This document shows, one piece after another, positions 5,995 through 12,519 of a DNA stretch of 12,519 nt. Each line of letters begins with the position of its first letter. Within the stretch, counting starts at the first letter, position 1. Source of the stretch: Alphaproteobacteria bacterium (GTDB lineage: Bacteria; Pseudomonadota; Alphaproteobacteria; Micavibrionales; UBA1664); contig JAGWXJ010000047.1 of NCBI GenBank assembly GCA_018969935.1, positions 1 through 12,519 of the forward strand. Direction: 5' to 3'. Below the pieces are notes generated by a model. That model worked only from the letters and a program-made list of their open reading frames with translations, did no database searches and was not told where the DNA came from. Both the position numbers and the translations under genes were made by a program.

Positions 5995-6011
5995 ACAAAA
6001 GCGCGCTTTGA
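5991..6011. repeat. Palindrome between divergent lipoprotein and fabA genes (operator candidate)
   Basis: AAAGCGCGCTTT at 5998-6009 is a perfect 12-base palindrome. TCAAA (5991-5995) and TTTGA (6007-6011) form a second inverted pair spanning it. It overlaps the upstream edge of the minus-strand -35 element and lies about 50 bases upstream of the fabA promoter candidate, a position suited to a repressor or activator of either unit. Which protein binds is unknown, and a chance palindrome is not excluded. Confidence 0.3.
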
Positions 6012-6062
6012 AACGGGGCTTGGGCGGCCTAATTTCTCTCTGGGGAAACTGCCGATTATCGC

Positions 6063-6091
6063 TTGTGGCCCTTGGCTTGGCGTCCTATAAC
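6063..6091 (+). promoter_or_regulatory. Candidate fabA operon promoter, TTGTGG-N17-TATAAC
   Basis: TTGTGG (6063-6068) and TATAAC (6086-6091) are separated by 17 bases. The -10 matches five of six bases of the consensus and the -35 three of six. Transcription would start near 6098, leaving a leader of about 20 bases that contains the AGAGG ribosome-binding element of fabA. Confidence 0.4.
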
Positions 6092-6118
6092 GAAAGCCTT
6101 AAAAACAAGAGGATTGGA

Positions 6119-6664
6119 ATGTCACAACTGGCCCCGAAAGACCACGGCTTCGTGCCCCAAGCATCTTACTCCCGCGATGAACTTATCGCCTGCGGCGAGG
6201 GCAAGCTTTTCGGCCCCGGCAACGCAAAGCTGCCCGTGCCCCCGATGCTGATGTTCGACCGCATCGCCGAAATCAGCCTCGAAGGCGGTTTGCACGGCAA
6301 GGGCTTCGTAAGGGCCGAACTTGATGTTAAACCCGATCTCTGGTTCTTCTCCTGCCACTTTATCGGTGATCCCGTGATGCCGGGCTGCTTGGGGCTTGAT
6401 GCCTTGTGGCAGCTGCTTGGCTTCTATCTGGGCTGGACGGGCGCGCCGGGTTCGGGCCGCGCTCTTGGTTTGGGTGAACTTAAATTCACGGGGCAGGTAC
6501 TGCCGGAAACCAAAAAGGTCGAATACATCGTCGACATCAAACGCCTTATCAACCGCAAGCTCGTGCTTGGTATCGGTGATGGCCGCGTGGTAGCCGACGG
6601 CAAAACGATTTACGAGGCAACCGACCTGCGCGTCGGCCTCTTCGACAACCCGCGCTCCCTGTAA
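6119..6664 (+). CDS. fabA: 3-hydroxydecanoyl-ACP dehydratase/isomerase FabA
   Basis: A 181-residue cytoplasmic enzyme of type II fatty acid synthesis. It dehydrates 3-hydroxyacyl-ACP and isomerises trans-2- to cis-3-decenoyl-ACP, the branch point to unsaturated fatty acids. The hotdog active-site segment CHFIGDPVMPGCLGLDALWQ at residues 79-98 places the catalytic His80 and Asp94, equivalent to His70 and Asp84 of the E. coli enzyme, with the same 14-residue spacing. LMFDRI near residue 44 and the C-terminal LRVGLF are also typical. The length fits the family (E. coli 172). I chose ATG 6119, with AGAGG about 7 bases upstream; an upstream in-frame start at 6008 lies before the likely promoter. 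It is the first gene of fabA-fabB-fabI and ends 18 bases before fabB. Confidence 0.97.
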   Translation: MSQLAPKDHGFVPQASYSRDELIACGEGKLFGPGNAKLPVPPMLMFDRIAEISLEGGLHGKGFVRAELDVKPDLWFFSCHFIGDPVMPGCLGLDALWQLLGFYLGWTGAPGSGRALGLGELKFTGQVLPETKKVEYIVDIKRLINRKLVLGIGDGRVVADGKTIYEATDLRVGLFDNPRSL

Positions 6665-6682
6665 AAGGAAGGATGGCAAGAT

Positions 6683-7990
6683 ATGCCTAAACTGACCCTC
6701 GACTACGATTTTCATTTCGCTCAACTCAAGCCGAACATCTCGCCCGAGATGCGCAAACAGCTCCGCCGCGTGGTGGTCACGGGCCTTGGCATTGTATCGT
6801 GCATCGGCGTGGGGCAGGCTGCTGTCCTCGATAGCCTGATGCAGGGCAAGTCGGGTATTTCCTTTGCGCCGGAATACGCCGAAAACGGCTTCCGCAGCCA
6901 CGTTCACGGCAAACCTCAAATCGACCTCGATACGCTGGTTGATCGCCGCGACCGCCGTTTCATGGGCGATGGCGCAAGCTATAACTACGTCGCCATGAAG
7001 GAGGCGATTGCCGACGCAGGCCTCTCCGAGGCCGATATCAGCAACGAACGCACGGGCATCGTCATGGGCTCGGGCGGTCCGTCCACCATCAACCTGATGC
7101 AGGCGCATGACATTGTGCGCGAAACAAAATCATCCAAGCGCATTGGCCCATTCATGGTGCCGCGTACCATGTCCTCCACCAACTCGGCCACGCTGGCTAC
7201 GTCTTTCAAAATCAAGGGCGTCAACTATTCCATCAGCTCCGCCTGCGCCACGTCGGCCCATTGCGTCGGTAACGCGATGGAACTCATCCAGATGGGTAAG
7301 CAGGACATCGTGTTTGCAGGCGGTGGCGAGGAAGTGCACTGGACCATGACTTGCCTCTTCGATGCCATGGGCGCACTCTCCAGCAAGTACAACGCAACCC
7401 CTGAAAAGGCCTCCCGCGCCTACGATGCCAACCGAGATGGATTTGTCATAGCAGGTGGCGCAGGCGTACTGGTTCTGGAATCGCTGGAACATGCCTTGGC
7501 GCGCGGTGCCAAAATTTACGGGGAGGTCACGGGCTACGGTGCCACCTCCGATGGCTACGACATGGTCGCCCCGTCGGGTGAGGGGGCTGAACGCTGCATG
7601 AAGCAGGCGTTGGCAACCGTGCCTACGGGCATCAGCTACATCAACACCCACGGGACTTCAACACCGGTTGGTGACACCAAAGAACTTGAAGCGATGAAAG
7701 GCGTATTTTCATCGCTCAATCAAGCGGTTCCACACTTTTCTTCAACTAAGTCATTAACAGGCCACTCGCTGGGTGCCACGGGCGTTCAGGAAGCTATCTA
7801 CAGCCTGTTGATGATGAAGAACAACTTCATCGCTGCCTCCGCGAATATCGAGGTTCTGGACCCGTTGGCCGAGGGTATGCCCGTTGTGCGTAACCGTGTG
7901 GACAACGTAAAGCACACCACAGTGCTTTCCAACTCCTTCGGCTTTGGCGGTACCAACGCCACGCTGGCCTTCTCGGCCTACGAAGGGTAA
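6683..7990 (+). CDS. fabB: 3-oxoacyl-ACP synthase I FabB (KAS I)
   Basis: A 435-residue condensing enzyme that elongates acyl-ACP, including cis-unsaturated chains, with malonyl-ACP. The core begins RRVVVTGLGIVSC at about 28-40. The active-site nucleophile is Cys188 in SISSACATSAHC, and the two histidines are His323 in NTHGTSTPVGD and His361 in KSLTGHSLGATG. The supporting Lys356 is present. These align with Cys163, His298, Lys328 and His333 of E. coli FabB. The NSFGFGGTNATL glycine motif closes the C-terminus. I chose ATG 6683, with AAGGAAGGA about 9 bases upstream. This adds 22 residues before Met23 (6749), which is where most FabB proteins begin; no ribosome-binding element precedes 6749. 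The start lies 18 bases after fabA and the stop 7 bases before fabI, so the three genes form one operon. Confidence 0.96.
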   Translation: MPKLTLDYDFHFAQLKPNISPEMRKQLRRVVVTGLGIVSCIGVGQAAVLDSLMQGKSGISFAPEYAENGFRSHVHGKPQIDLDTLVDRRDRRFMGDGASYNYVAMKEAIADAGLSEADISNERTGIVMGSGGPSTINLMQAHDIVRETKSSKRIGPFMVPRTMSSTNSATLATSFKIKGVNYSISSACATSAHCVGNAMELIQMGKQDIVFAGGGEEVHWTMTCLFDAMGALSSKYNATPEKASRAYDANRDGFVIAGGAGVLVLESLEHALARGAKIYGEVTGYGATSDGYDMVAPSGEGAERCMKQALATVPTGISYINTHGTSTPVGDTKELEAMKGVFSSLNQAVPHFSSTKSLTGHSLGATGVQEAIYSLLMMKNNFIAASANIEVLDPLAEGMPVVRNRVDNVKHTTVLSNSFGFGGTNATLAFSAYEG

Positions 7991-7997
7991 GGGCGCC

Positions 7998-8813
7998 ATG
8001 ACCAACCAGACCAGCAATTTAATGGCGGGCAAGCGCGGCCTTATCATGGGCGTCGCGAATGACTACTCCATCGCATGGGGCATCGCCAAAACCCTGAAGG
8101 CCCATGGCGCTGACCTTGCTTTCACCTATCTGGGGGATCCCATCCTCAAACGCCTTGAGCCGCTGGCCAGGGAAGTCGGCTCCAATGTCCTCATCCCCTG
8201 CGATGTATCGGATGAAGCCAACATAGACGCCGCTTTCAAACAGCTTGGCCAAGTCTGGCCAACCATCGATTTCGTGGTCCACTCGCTGGCCTATTCGGAT
8301 AAAAACGAACTGAAGGGCCGCTTCCTCGATACCACGCTGGCCAACTTCCAGCAGACCATGCAGATCTCGGCTTACTCCTTCACCTCCGTCCTGCGTCGGG
8401 CCATGCCCATGATGCCGAATGGCGGCTCGGCTCTTACATTAACATATTACGGCGCCGAGAAAGTGATGCCCAACTACAACGTGATGGGTGTGGCCAAGGC
8501 CGCCCTTGAAGCATCGGTGCGCTATCTGGCTGCCGATGTCGGCCCCCAGAATATCCGCGTCAACGCCCTCTCGGCTGGCCCCATGCGCACGCTCGCAGGG
8601 TCGGCCATTGGCGGTGCCCGTGCAACCTACAAGGCCGCGGTGGAAACCTCACCCCTCAAACGCCCTATGACGCTCGATGACATCGGCGGGGCAGGGCTGT
8701 ATCTGCTCTCGCCGCTCTCCAGTGGTGTTACGGGTGAAATCCACTACGTCGATGGCGGCTATAACGTCATGGGCATGAAAAAACCCGAAAACGGAAACAG
8801 CGGCGAAGAATAA
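7998..8813 (+). CDS. fabI: NADH-dependent enoyl-ACP reductase FabI
   Basis: A 271-residue short-chain dehydrogenase-type enzyme that reduces trans-2-enoyl-ACP in the last step of each elongation cycle. The N-terminal cofactor loop is GKRGLIMGVANDYSIAWGIA at 11-30. The divergent SDR active site is Tyr150 and Tyr160 with Lys167 (TYYGAEKVMPNYNVMGVAK), matching Tyr146, Tyr156 and Lys163 of E. coli FabI. RVNALSAGPMRTLA at 188-201 and the C-terminal HYVDGGYNVMGM are also diagnostic. The position of E. coli Gly93 is Ala98, as in many other FabI proteins. I chose ATG 7998, 7 bases after the fabB stop, with a modest AAGGG element; the longer frame from 7944 would overlap fabB. The stop codon lies in the loop of a hairpin at 8798-8822. 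Confidence 0.97.
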   Translation: MTNQTSNLMAGKRGLIMGVANDYSIAWGIAKTLKAHGADLAFTYLGDPILKRLEPLAREVGSNVLIPCDVSDEANIDAAFKQLGQVWPTIDFVVHSLAYSDKNELKGRFLDTTLANFQQTMQISAYSFTSVLRRAMPMMPNGGSALTLTYYGAEKVMPNYNVMGVAKAALEASVRYLAADVGPQNIRVNALSAGPMRTLAGSAIGGARATYKAAVETSPLKRPMTLDDIGGAGLYLLSPLSSGVTGEIHYVDGGYNVMGMKKPENGNSGEE

Positions 8814-8822
8814 TCGCCGCTG
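8798..8822 (-). terminator. Hairpin between convergent genes, probably the terminator of the 590-residue gene
   Basis: CAGCGGCGA (8798-8806) and TCGCCGCTG (8814-8822) make a perfect 9-base stem with a 7-base loop. Read on the plus strand it is followed by a T-poor stretch. Read on the minus strand it is followed by TTTCCGTTTTC and then a run of six T. It therefore looks like an intrinsic terminator for the minus-strand gene that ends at 8850. It may also stabilise or terminate the fab message. The fabI stop codon (8811-8813) is inside the loop. Confidence 0.55.
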
Positions 8823-8849
8823 CTGCCAATCAATCTTGTTTAATCAGGT

Positions 8850-10622
8850 TTAGGGGATAGCCACCTTGAAGGCTGGGTGCGCGCGGCCAATCGGTGTGCG
8901 CTGCGCCTTGATAAACCTGCGCACGGGGTTTTTGCCGCTGTTGCCGAAGTATTCGGCAGCACCCAGTTTATGCATGGTAAGCGCGGCGCGCTGGCGCGTA
9001 TCTTCGCTGGCGTTTGCAATATACGGCATATACGCAAGCAGGGCATCGGCGGGCCTGCCGGTTTTTCCAAACTCGTAGTTGTGGTACCCGTGCTCGAGCA
9101 TGGTTTCAACAACCGGCCATACGGCATCGGGCGTTGCAGCGGCCACACGGCCTAGCGTTGCAATAAAATCTGCATGGTCCGCCGCATCAAGGCGCTCGCC
9201 GTAATGGGCCATGACACGGAGCTTGAACATCTCGTCTGCACGTTTGAACCTGCGTTTGAACTCGCGGTAAAGGCCGGTAAACACATGCTCGCTGCGCACA
9301 CTTGAAATATCGGTGTACTGGTGGTGCGAATGGCTGCCGTTCCCGCAGAAATGTTCAAACGTGCTGACAACCCCGCCGCGCCTGAAGATAGGCGAGAACC
9401 ACGCGGCAAACGCAGGGCCGGCGGCATCGATTGCGCCCGCATCCGACAGGTTTCTGAGGATTTGCAGCAGTATCTGGCGCTTCATCTCCGCGGGCCTTCT
9501 GGCGGTCAGGCGTACGGCCTTGCCAACGGCCTTACGGATGTTTTGAATTTCTTCCGCCCTGACGGTATGCGAAATGCGGCGGCCCTTGGCTTGGCTGGTT
9601 TCGAATTTTGCGCAGCCTATCGCGTATTCCACAATCGCATGTTCATAGCAGCCGTGGGCATGCTGTTGCTTTGGCATGTTGGGTTTGGCGTAAGCCTCAT
9701 ATAACCCCCATGCAAGCGTCTTCACCGATTTCGGCGAGCGGCTGAAATTGGATACATCCTTAGCCATGCTCGCTGCCACGTCATCGTTGGTCCAGTGCCT
9801 GTCGGTTTCAGGATGGTTGCGGATATTCGCATGCACCTGCGGCAATAATTCAAGGGCATAGGCCGTCATCTGGCTGCCATCCTGAAGGTAGTGCAGATAG
9901 CCTGTGAAGTTGCGCTTCATTTCATCGCGACTGTCTTCCTTGTCCAGCAAAACCGATGCAAGCGCAGGCTTGAATGTTGCCTCCAGATACTGCTCGTCGA
10001 TAGCCTTGATGGCGTTTTCAACATTGGGGCGTGCGGCAATCAGCAAGGCACGCTTGCGGTACTCGGCACCAAACGCCTTATGCTCGTCTTTTATAACGGC
10101 CATCAGTACGCGCACGGCAGTATTGAAGTGCGGGCTGTTTGCGCTGTCTTCACGCTCGACAAGCCTGTAGGCGATGCGCAAAAAACTGTCCGTGTTGGCA
10201 GCCGTTAAATTATCAGGCGCAAAGCCGAGTTTTTTCTCCAGTATGTAACGTGCAGCAACGGTGCCGATCAGATACATCTTTGGAAAATCGTTATTGTTCT
10301 TGAAAAGCGTGGGCACAATTTCCGGCTTCCAGATGCGGTCAATCACAGGCAGCACGAAGGCCTCGCAGCGTGCGCGGCTGATGTATTTTGATATCTCTTG
10401 CAGGTTATCAAGCGCGGTAACGGGGTCGCGCTTGGCCAGCTGTTCGCTCATGTGCAAAATGGCGTCCAGTGCCACATCATTGCGTGCAGCAGCCTTGAAG
10501 GCATCACGCACATAGCTGTTGTAGTTATTTCTGAACTGATAATCGCCCGTGGCCGCAAAGTCGGTAAGCGCGTGGGCGGCTAGCGTAAGCTTGGCGGAAA
10601 GATCAAGTTGGGTGCTGGACAT
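8850..10622 (-). CDS. Unknown 590-residue helical protein
   Basis: I do not recognise this protein. From ATG 10622, with AAGGGG 7 bases upstream, it has 590 residues, no signal peptide and no membrane helix. Nearly the whole length is predicted helix, with recurring Ala/Leu helices that suggest an HEAT- or ARM-like solenoid, though I cannot define a repeat unit. It carries a Cys/His-dense segment at about residues 420-435 (HFCGNGSHSHHQYTD), a possible metal site, and a second Cys/His group near residue 320 (HAHGCYEHAIVEYAIGC). It lies 48 bases downstream of the GDPD gene on the same strand, with its own promoter-like sequence and an inverted repeat over the start. The codon use looks like that of the neighbours, so it is not an obvious recent arrival. 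Confidence 0.85.
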   Translation of the reverse strand: MSSTQLDLSAKLTLAAHALTDFAATGDYQFRNNYNSYVRDAFKAAARNDVALDAILHMSEQLAKRDPVTALDNLQEISKYISRARCEAFVLPVIDRIWKPEIVPTLFKNNNDFPKMYLIGTVAARYILEKKLGFAPDNLTAANTDSFLRIAYRLVEREDSANSPHFNTAVRVLMAVIKDEHKAFGAEYRKRALLIAARPNVENAIKAIDEQYLEATFKPALASVLLDKEDSRDEMKRNFTGYLHYLQDGSQMTAYALELLPQVHANIRNHPETDRHWTNDDVAASMAKDVSNFSRSPKSVKTLAWGLYEAYAKPNMPKQQHAHGCYEHAIVEYAIGCAKFETSQAKGRRISHTVRAEEIQNIRKAVGKAVRLTARRPAEMKRQILLQILRNLSDAGAIDAAGPAFAAWFSPIFRRGGVVSTFEHFCGNGSHSHHQYTDISSVRSEHVFTGLYREFKRRFKRADEMFKLRVMAHYGERLDAADHADFIATLGRVAAATPDAVWPVVETMLEHGYHNYEFGKTGRPADALLAYMPYIANASEDTRQRAALTMHKLGAAEYFGNSGKNPVRRFIKAQRTPIGRAHPAFKVAIP

Positions 10623-10644
10623 GGAAACCCCTTATAGTTTCCAT
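10621..10644. promoter_or_regulatory. Inverted repeat over the start of the 590-residue gene (operator or RNA hairpin)
   Basis: ATGGAAAC (10621-10628) and GTTTCCAT (10637-10644) are perfect 8-base arms separated by 8 bases. On the minus-strand message the arm pair would put the AAGGGG ribosome-binding element partly in the loop and two bases of the start codon in the stem. As DNA, it would overlap the expected transcription start of the promoter at 10646-10674. Either translational or transcriptional control is possible. Confidence 0.4.
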
Positions 10645-10645
10645 A

Positions 10646-10674
10646 CTTCTAGGAGGTATATGACATAAGGTCAA
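10646..10674 (-). promoter_or_regulatory. Candidate promoter of the 590-residue gene, TTGACC-N17-TAGAAG
   Basis: On the minus strand, TTGACC (10674-10669, five of six) and TAGAAG (10651-10646, four of six) are 17 bases apart. The -35 overlaps the stop codon of the GDPD gene. Transcription would start near 10639, giving a leader of about 17 bases. Read-through from the GDPD gene is the alternative source of message. Confidence 0.4.
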
Positions 10675-11414
10675 TGTCGGGTTTTGGAAATACCTTCAAT
10701 CACATCAGGCGTATCGCTGAAAACGCCGTCCACGCCCCAGCTATACAGGGTCTTGGCGCGTATGGGGTCATTGATGGTGTAGGCGAGGGTGGCATACCCC
10801 GCATCCGTAAAGGCCTCCACCATCTCGCGGTTAAAGGCCGGCAGATTGCCGTCGAAGTTGATGGAAAACGCCTCGAGGTACTTGGCAAGCTCGGGCCAGT
10901 TTTTCAAAGGTTCGTCCATCAGCAAACCGCGCTTCCAGTCCGGCGCCATATCAAGGCACGTTTCCAAGGATACATGCTGGAAGCTGGAGATAATAAGCTT
11001 CTCTGGGTCATCCCAAACGCGGCTCAGCACATCAAGCGCCACTTCTGCCGTTTCCACCTCGCGCCCCGCACAGGGTTTGATTTCAAGGTTCAGCCCGAGG
11101 TCCAGTTCCAGTATCAGGTCTATCGCTTCCTCAAGGGTGGGTATTTTGATACCCGCGAAACTCTCCGCATACCATGAACCCGCCTCAAGGGACTGCACGT
11201 CACGGTAAAGCATCTCCGCCATGGGGCCGTGCCCGTTAGTACAGCGGTCCAGCTCGTCATCATGGAAGATGACGGCAACGCTATCCTTGGTCAGCTTCAC
11301 ATCCAGCTCCACCCACGTGCAACCGATATCGGCCGCCGCCTTGATGGATTCAAGCGTATTTTCAGGGGCATACCCGCAAGCGCCGCGATGGCCGATGACC
11401 TTTGGAATTTTCAT
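10671..11414 (-). CDS. Cytoplasmic glycerophosphodiester phosphodiesterase (UgpQ-like)
   Basis: A 247-residue GDPD-family enzyme that hydrolyses glycerophosphodiesters to glycerol-3-phosphate and an alcohol, recycling phospholipid head groups. The N-terminal motif GHRGACGYAPENT holds catalytic His9-Arg10 and Glu18-Asn19. VELDVKLTKDSVAVIFHDD holds the metal ligands Glu36 and Asp38 and the second catalytic histidine, His51. Glu111 in LNLEIKP is the third metal ligand. The C-terminus carries the family end motif GVDGVFSDTPDV. There is no signal peptide, and the length equals that of E. coli UgpQ (247), so the enzyme is cytoplasmic. I use the name only as a comparison because no ugp transport genes are nearby. 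The start at 11414 has a weak ribosome-binding element. It diverges from the 269-residue gene over 65 bases and lies upstream of the 590-residue gene. Confidence 0.93.
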   Translation of the reverse strand: MKIPKVIGHRGACGYAPENTLESIKAAADIGCTWVELDVKLTKDSVAVIFHDDELDRCTNGHGPMAEMLYRDVQSLEAGSWYAESFAGIKIPTLEEAIDLILELDLGLNLEIKPCAGREVETAEVALDVLSRVWDDPEKLIISSFQHVSLETCLDMAPDWKRGLLMDEPLKNWPELAKYLEAFSINFDGNLPAFNREMVEAFTDAGYATLAYTINDPIRAKTLYSWGVDGVFSDTPDVIEGISKTRH

Positions 11415-11479
11415 ATTTTACCGTATGTTAAGTGTTTTCGTATTCAATACACGAAGCATATAAGCATCAAGGGGTTTTT

Positions 11480-12289
11480 ATGCGCATCATCCGTGACTTT
11501 CTCAAATGGGCCTTTTCATCGAAGGCAGCGCCTGACCGCGCGCGCGAGCCAATCCTTAAAGCAGGGCAGGTCATAGCCGGTGAAGACTGGACAGCCGATG
11601 AACGCCGCTATCTGGAATTGACAGGCAACAAACCCCACTCCGTAACCCGCCGCGAACGTGAAGCCGGGGCGCTGGCCGAAGCGCAAACCCTTTTTACCGC
11701 CCAACGTGCCGCGCGCCAGCAAACCAGCCTGGATATGCTGTTCGGTGAGGACGGCATCCCGTTCCTGAAGGCCGACGGCATTATTTTCGGCACACAGGCA
11801 AGCATCAGCACGGTGCCCTATTTGCATGATCATTCCATCCGTAAACCGTCAGATATCGTCAAGCACCGCCTTGAAAGGGCAGGCACCATCATCGTGGGGC
11901 CGGAAGGCGAGGCCCGTACAACTTCTAAAACCGCGCTCATCGCCATTTACGATACGGACGGGCATGTGTATATCGGCCCGCGTATCGGCAAATTGGGCGC
12001 GCAGGAAGTTGATTACCTGAACTGGCTGCAAGACAGGGGCTACGGCATCCACCGTGATGCGGACCCGCTGCGCGCATTGGTATCACCCGATGTGTACGTG
12101 ATAGGCAAGGTCGATGGTTACATCGGCAAGGCGGATGGCGAAATGGTGGTGCCTGATTACGCCCTCCACACAGCGCTCATGGGCAAGCTCGGTCTGCCCG
12201 CCCTGAGGGAGGATGATTTCAAGCGCAAAGCCACGCTGCCGGCCCGCAAAGTGACGGCATTGCGCCCCAATAAGCCGGAAACGCCATAA
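11480..12289 (+). CDS. Unknown 269-residue protein
   Basis: I do not recognise this protein. The start at ATG 11480 has AAGGGG about 6 bases upstream; a longer frame from 11432 adds 16 residues without support. The product has a basic, amphipathic N-terminus (MRIIRDFLKWAF), a charged helix at about 50-85 (RREREAGALAEAQTLF), and then a mixed alpha/beta region with strands such as GTIIVGPEGEARTTSKTALI and GHVYIGPRIGKLGA. There is no signal peptide or clear membrane helix, but the amphipathic N-terminus could associate with a membrane. It diverges from the GDPD gene over 65 bases. A -10-like TATAAG at 11459-11464 has no good -35 partner. A possible operator, GTATTCAATAC (11440-11450), lies just upstream. 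Confidence 0.75.
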   Translation: MRIIRDFLKWAFSSKAAPDRAREPILKAGQVIAGEDWTADERRYLELTGNKPHSVTRREREAGALAEAQTLFTAQRAARQQTSLDMLFGEDGIPFLKADGIIFGTQASISTVPYLHDHSIRKPSDIVKHRLERAGTIIVGPEGEARTTSKTALIAIYDTDGHVYIGPRIGKLGAQEVDYLNWLQDRGYGIHRDADPLRALVSPDVYVIGKVDGYIGKADGEMVVPDYALHTALMGKLGLPALREDDFKRKATLPARKVTALRPNKPETP

Positions 12290-12324
12290 ATTCCCAACTT
12301 CCCGCGGGTTTTGTAGCCCTAAAT

Positions 12325-12354
12325 TTGACAGCGAAAACGCTAAAACCTTATTGT
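12325..12354 (+). promoter_or_regulatory. Candidate promoter of the right-edge gene, TTGACA-N18-TATTGT
   Basis: A perfect -35 TTGACA (12325-12330) is followed by 18 bases and TATTGT (12349-12354, four of six). Transcription would start near 12361, about 19 bases before the ATG. The spacer contains the small inverted repeat AGCG-AAAA-CGCT at 12330-12341, a possible repressor site. Confidence 0.45.
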
Positions 12355-12379
12355 CTGCGCCACTCGGAAAAATTGGCGC

Positions 12380-12519
12380 ATGACACAGGAAAAAGCACAC
12401 GCGGAAATGCTCATCGATACGTTGCTCAATCTGGGCTACGAAAACGATGGCTGTGCCCCCCGTTCCATTGACTCATGGCACTGCACGGTTACCACGGGCA
12501 GGGGCAACACGAACCCTGA
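12380..12519 (+). CDS. Unknown protein, N-terminal 46 residues (runs off right edge)
   Basis: ATG 12380 opens a frame that stays open through the last base of the window, giving 46 complete codons. The protein begins MTQEKAHAEM and includes DTLLNLGYENDGC and SWHCTV. There is no signal peptide or membrane helix in the visible part. A weak GGAA element lies about 11 bases upstream, and a TTGACA promoter candidate lies at 12325-12354, which together support a real gene. Too little is present to assign a family. Confidence 0.55.
   Translation, partial: MTQEKAHAEMLIDTLLNLGYENDGCAPRSIDSWHCTVTTGRGNTNP

Noticed and set aside
6673..6690. Five-codon frame overlapping the fabB start
   Set aside because: The ribosome-binding element is too close to its ATG and fits the fabB ATG at 6683 instead; no recognisable leader-peptide feature.
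6122..7108. A 328-codon minus-strand frame opposite fabA and fabB
   Set aside because: It is the antisense shadow of two enzymes with full catalytic motifs, and the product matches no known family.
10651..10668. AGGAGG followed by ATG on the plus strand, resembling a strong translation start
   Set aside because: The frame is ATG ACA TAA, only two codons, between two minus-strand genes.
12301..12308. CCCGCGGG followed by TTTTG as a terminator of the 269-residue gene
   Set aside because: The palindrome leaves no room for a hairpin loop, so a stable intrinsic terminator is unlikely.

Overview
The window looks like chromosomal DNA of an alphaproteobacterium. I infer this from the fabA-fabB-fabI gene order, a secreted SH3-domain protein of the type common in Alphaproteobacteria, a DusA-type tRNA dihydrouridine synthase, and a dense local cluster of GANTC (CcrM-type methylation) sites. 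Overall base composition is moderately GC-rich, with a visibly AT-richer stretch at about 4.0-6.0 kb that holds two lipoprotein-like genes. I cannot name a genus from sequence alone. I see no transposase, integrase, phage structural gene, CRISPR array, tRNA or rRNA.

Layout. (1) 1-1436, all minus strand, read right to left: a DUF883 (YqjD/ElaB-like) protein, a two-helix YqjE-like membrane protein, a 58-residue single-span protein, a 24-residue hydrophobic microprotein, then an unknown gene that leaves the window at the left edge. The first four are packed with 2-31 base gaps and read as an envelope or stress operon. (2) dusA (minus) and a secreted SH3 protein (plus) diverge from only 28 bases. 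(3) An unknown 307-residue helical protein follows on the plus strand, after an 80-base gap that carries most of a six-site GANTC cluster. (4) Two unknown lipoprotein-like genes (minus) are served by a near-consensus promoter that appears to make a leaderless transcript. (5) fabA-fabB-fabI (plus) form a compact operon for unsaturated and saturated fatty acid synthesis. (6) A 590-residue unknown protein lies behind a UgpQ-like glycerophosphodiester phosphodiesterase on the minus strand. It converges on fabI across a hairpin whose loop holds the fabI stop codon. (7) An unknown 269-residue protein and the start of another unknown gene follow on the plus strand to the right edge.

How the genes fit together. 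The recognisable part is largely housekeeping: type II fatty acid synthesis (FabA makes and isomerises the trans-2 to cis-3 decenoyl intermediate, FabB elongates it, FabI reduces enoyl-ACP), phospholipid head-group recycling (GDPD), tRNA modification (DusA) and envelope proteins. The most interesting material is non-housekeeping: the small-protein operon with its 24-residue member, the GANTC cluster, the inverted repeat over the start of the 590-residue gene, and several proteins I could not assign to any family.
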